Of a stretch of DNA of 64,000 nt, positions 63,291-64,000 are shown piece by piece. Location: positions 39,580-103,579 of the forward strand of contig CAVOKW010000009.1 in assembly GCA_963696585.1 (NCBI GenBank), given 5' to 3'. Both the position numbers and the translations under genes were made by a program. How positions within the stretch are numbered: the stretch's first letter is position 1; each line of letters starts with the position of its first letter. The stretch comes from Parvibaculum sp963696585 (GTDB lineage Bacteria; Pseudomonadota; Alphaproteobacteria; Parvibaculales; Parvibaculaceae). A model generated the notes under the pieces. The model saw only the letters and a program-made list of their open reading frames with translations, was not told the DNA's origin and made no database searches.

Positions 63291-64000
63291 CGGCGTCGGA
63301 ACATCCGTTCAGCGGCACGGCGATCTCACTTCCATGGAGATCGAGTTCCAGAGCGGCCCGTCGGGTCGGCTCCTTCCCGCGTCGGCGACGTGTGGGTCAT
63401 TCCCGCCGAGCACCGCTACGCGGCCCTAGCCCAGGGCGCCATGGTCGGCTTCTGCGAAATCATTGTTCCCGCATCGGTTTTCGGTGACCGCGGGCTGGCC
63501 CCGCGGGTGGGCTACCCCGACACACTGCTGCACCGGCTGGTGGAGCGCCTCGCCGGTCAGGCCCATCAGGACGGCGCTGCGGCCACGCTGTTTCGCCAGT
63601 CACTGGCCCAGACGGTGCAGCTGCACATCGCCGAGCACTACCCCGCACAGCCCAGACCTGCACATCGGCAATGCTGAACGTCGCCTCGATGCGCGCGGCC
63701 AACAGATGGTCATCGATTACCTGCTGATCCGAGCTGGACAGCCGCATCGATCTCGACGAGCTGGCAGCCCTGGTGGAGATGACGGCCAGTGCCTTCCTGT
63801 TCGGCGATCCGCAGCGTTCGCGACCACCCCGCACCAATACCTGATCGAACAACGCATTCACCACGCAAAAGCCCTGCTGTCGGGGAGCACCGCCAGCATC
63901 ACCGATATCAGCGCGACCGTCGGCTTCTCCACCCCCAGCCACTTCGCCACCACCTTCAAGCAACGCGTCGGCGTCACCCCCACCGCTTACCGCATCAACA
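63291..64000 (+). pseudogene. AraC-family regulator in several frames (possible foreign or misassembled end)
   Basis: Pieces of one AraC/XylS-type regulator occur in order but in changing frames: HGDLTSMEIEFQSGPSG (near 63310-63370), VGDVWVIPAEHRYAALAQG (from 63381), DLHIGNAERRLDARGQQMV (from 63655), ELDSRIDLDELAALVEM (from 63731), and the helix-turn-helix end YLIEQRIHHAKALLSG, ISATVGFSTPSHFATTFKQR, VGVTPTAYR (to the window end). At least four frameshifts are needed. The reading style and G+C differ from the preceding genes and recall actinobacterial relatives, by inference. No start region is visible. Confidence 0.75.

Noticed and set aside
1..64000. tRNA, rRNA, CRISPR or transposase genes
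   Set aside because: Looked for throughout both strands; nothing with a tRNA cloverleaf, regularly spaced repeats or a transposase domain was recognised.

Overview
The window is alphaproteobacterial chromosome. The evidence is gene order and gene content. The blocks eno-kdsA-pyrG-secG-tpiA, ppiD-trpE, trpGDC-moaC-moeA-lexA-comEC-gltX-gltA, lpxB-lpxI-lpxA-fabZ-lpxD-skp-bamA-rseP-dxr-cdsA-uppS-frr-pyrH-tsf-rpsB, and dnaE-lolD-lolC-proS ... mce-rnj-birA-nuoN follow the order familiar from Alphaproteobacteria, especially Rhizobiales-like lineages. LpxI in place of LpxH, the short ProRS without an editing insertion, RNase J, and a lexA promoter carrying a GAAC-N7-GAAC box point the same way. G+C is high nearly everywhere. 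I cannot name the genus.

Layout. 1-730: 5' part of enolase. 829-10425: accessory insert between eno and kdsA, holding a PadR regulator, two divergent DUF1302 outer-membrane-type genes (each broken by one frameshift), the queuosine-precursor operon queC-queE-queD-queF and a PlsC-like acyltransferase. 10482-14520: kdsA, pyrG, secG, tpiA. 14775-18219: ppiD and trpE. 18460-21843: second insert, a divergent polysaccharide deacetylase (YibQ type) and a subtilisin-like autotransporter, separating trpE from trpG. 22078-32350: tryptophan genes trpGDC, molybdopterin genes moaC-moeA, lexA, comEC, gltX, gltA. 32514-47700: one long leftward block for lipid A, outer-membrane assembly, isoprenoid/phospholipid synthesis and translation. 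47994-49489: third insert, an HNH nuclease plus C5-cytosine methyltransferase (restriction-modification type) of visibly lower G+C, between dnaE and rpsB. 49566-56723: dnaE, a 45-residue membrane-protein ORF, lolD, lolC, proS. 56833-59434: fourth insert, two secreted proteins of unknown function and a probable small RNA with an intrinsic terminator. 59489-63290: DUF1467 gene, mce, rnj, birA and the 3' part of nuoN.

At about 63290 nuoN similarity stops abruptly inside the gene. The last ~700 bases encode pieces of an AraC-family regulator of different style, spread over several reading frames. This looks like a chimeric or poor-quality contig end, or else a decayed foreign gene.

The functional theme is envelope building: lipid A (kdsA, lpxA/B/D/I, fabZ), beta-barrel insertion (bamA, skp, ppiD), lipoprotein export (lolC/D), Sec export (secG), undecaprenyl phosphate (dxr, uppS) and phospholipid (cdsA). 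Replication and SOS genes (dnaE, lexA) and translation genes (rpsB, tsf, frr, gltX, proS) are interleaved. I saw no tRNA, rRNA, CRISPR array, prophage or insertion sequence. The least explained pieces are the broken DUF1302 pair with its AT-rich palindromic promoter region, the autotransporter insert, the restriction-modification insert, the secreted pair and the small RNA.
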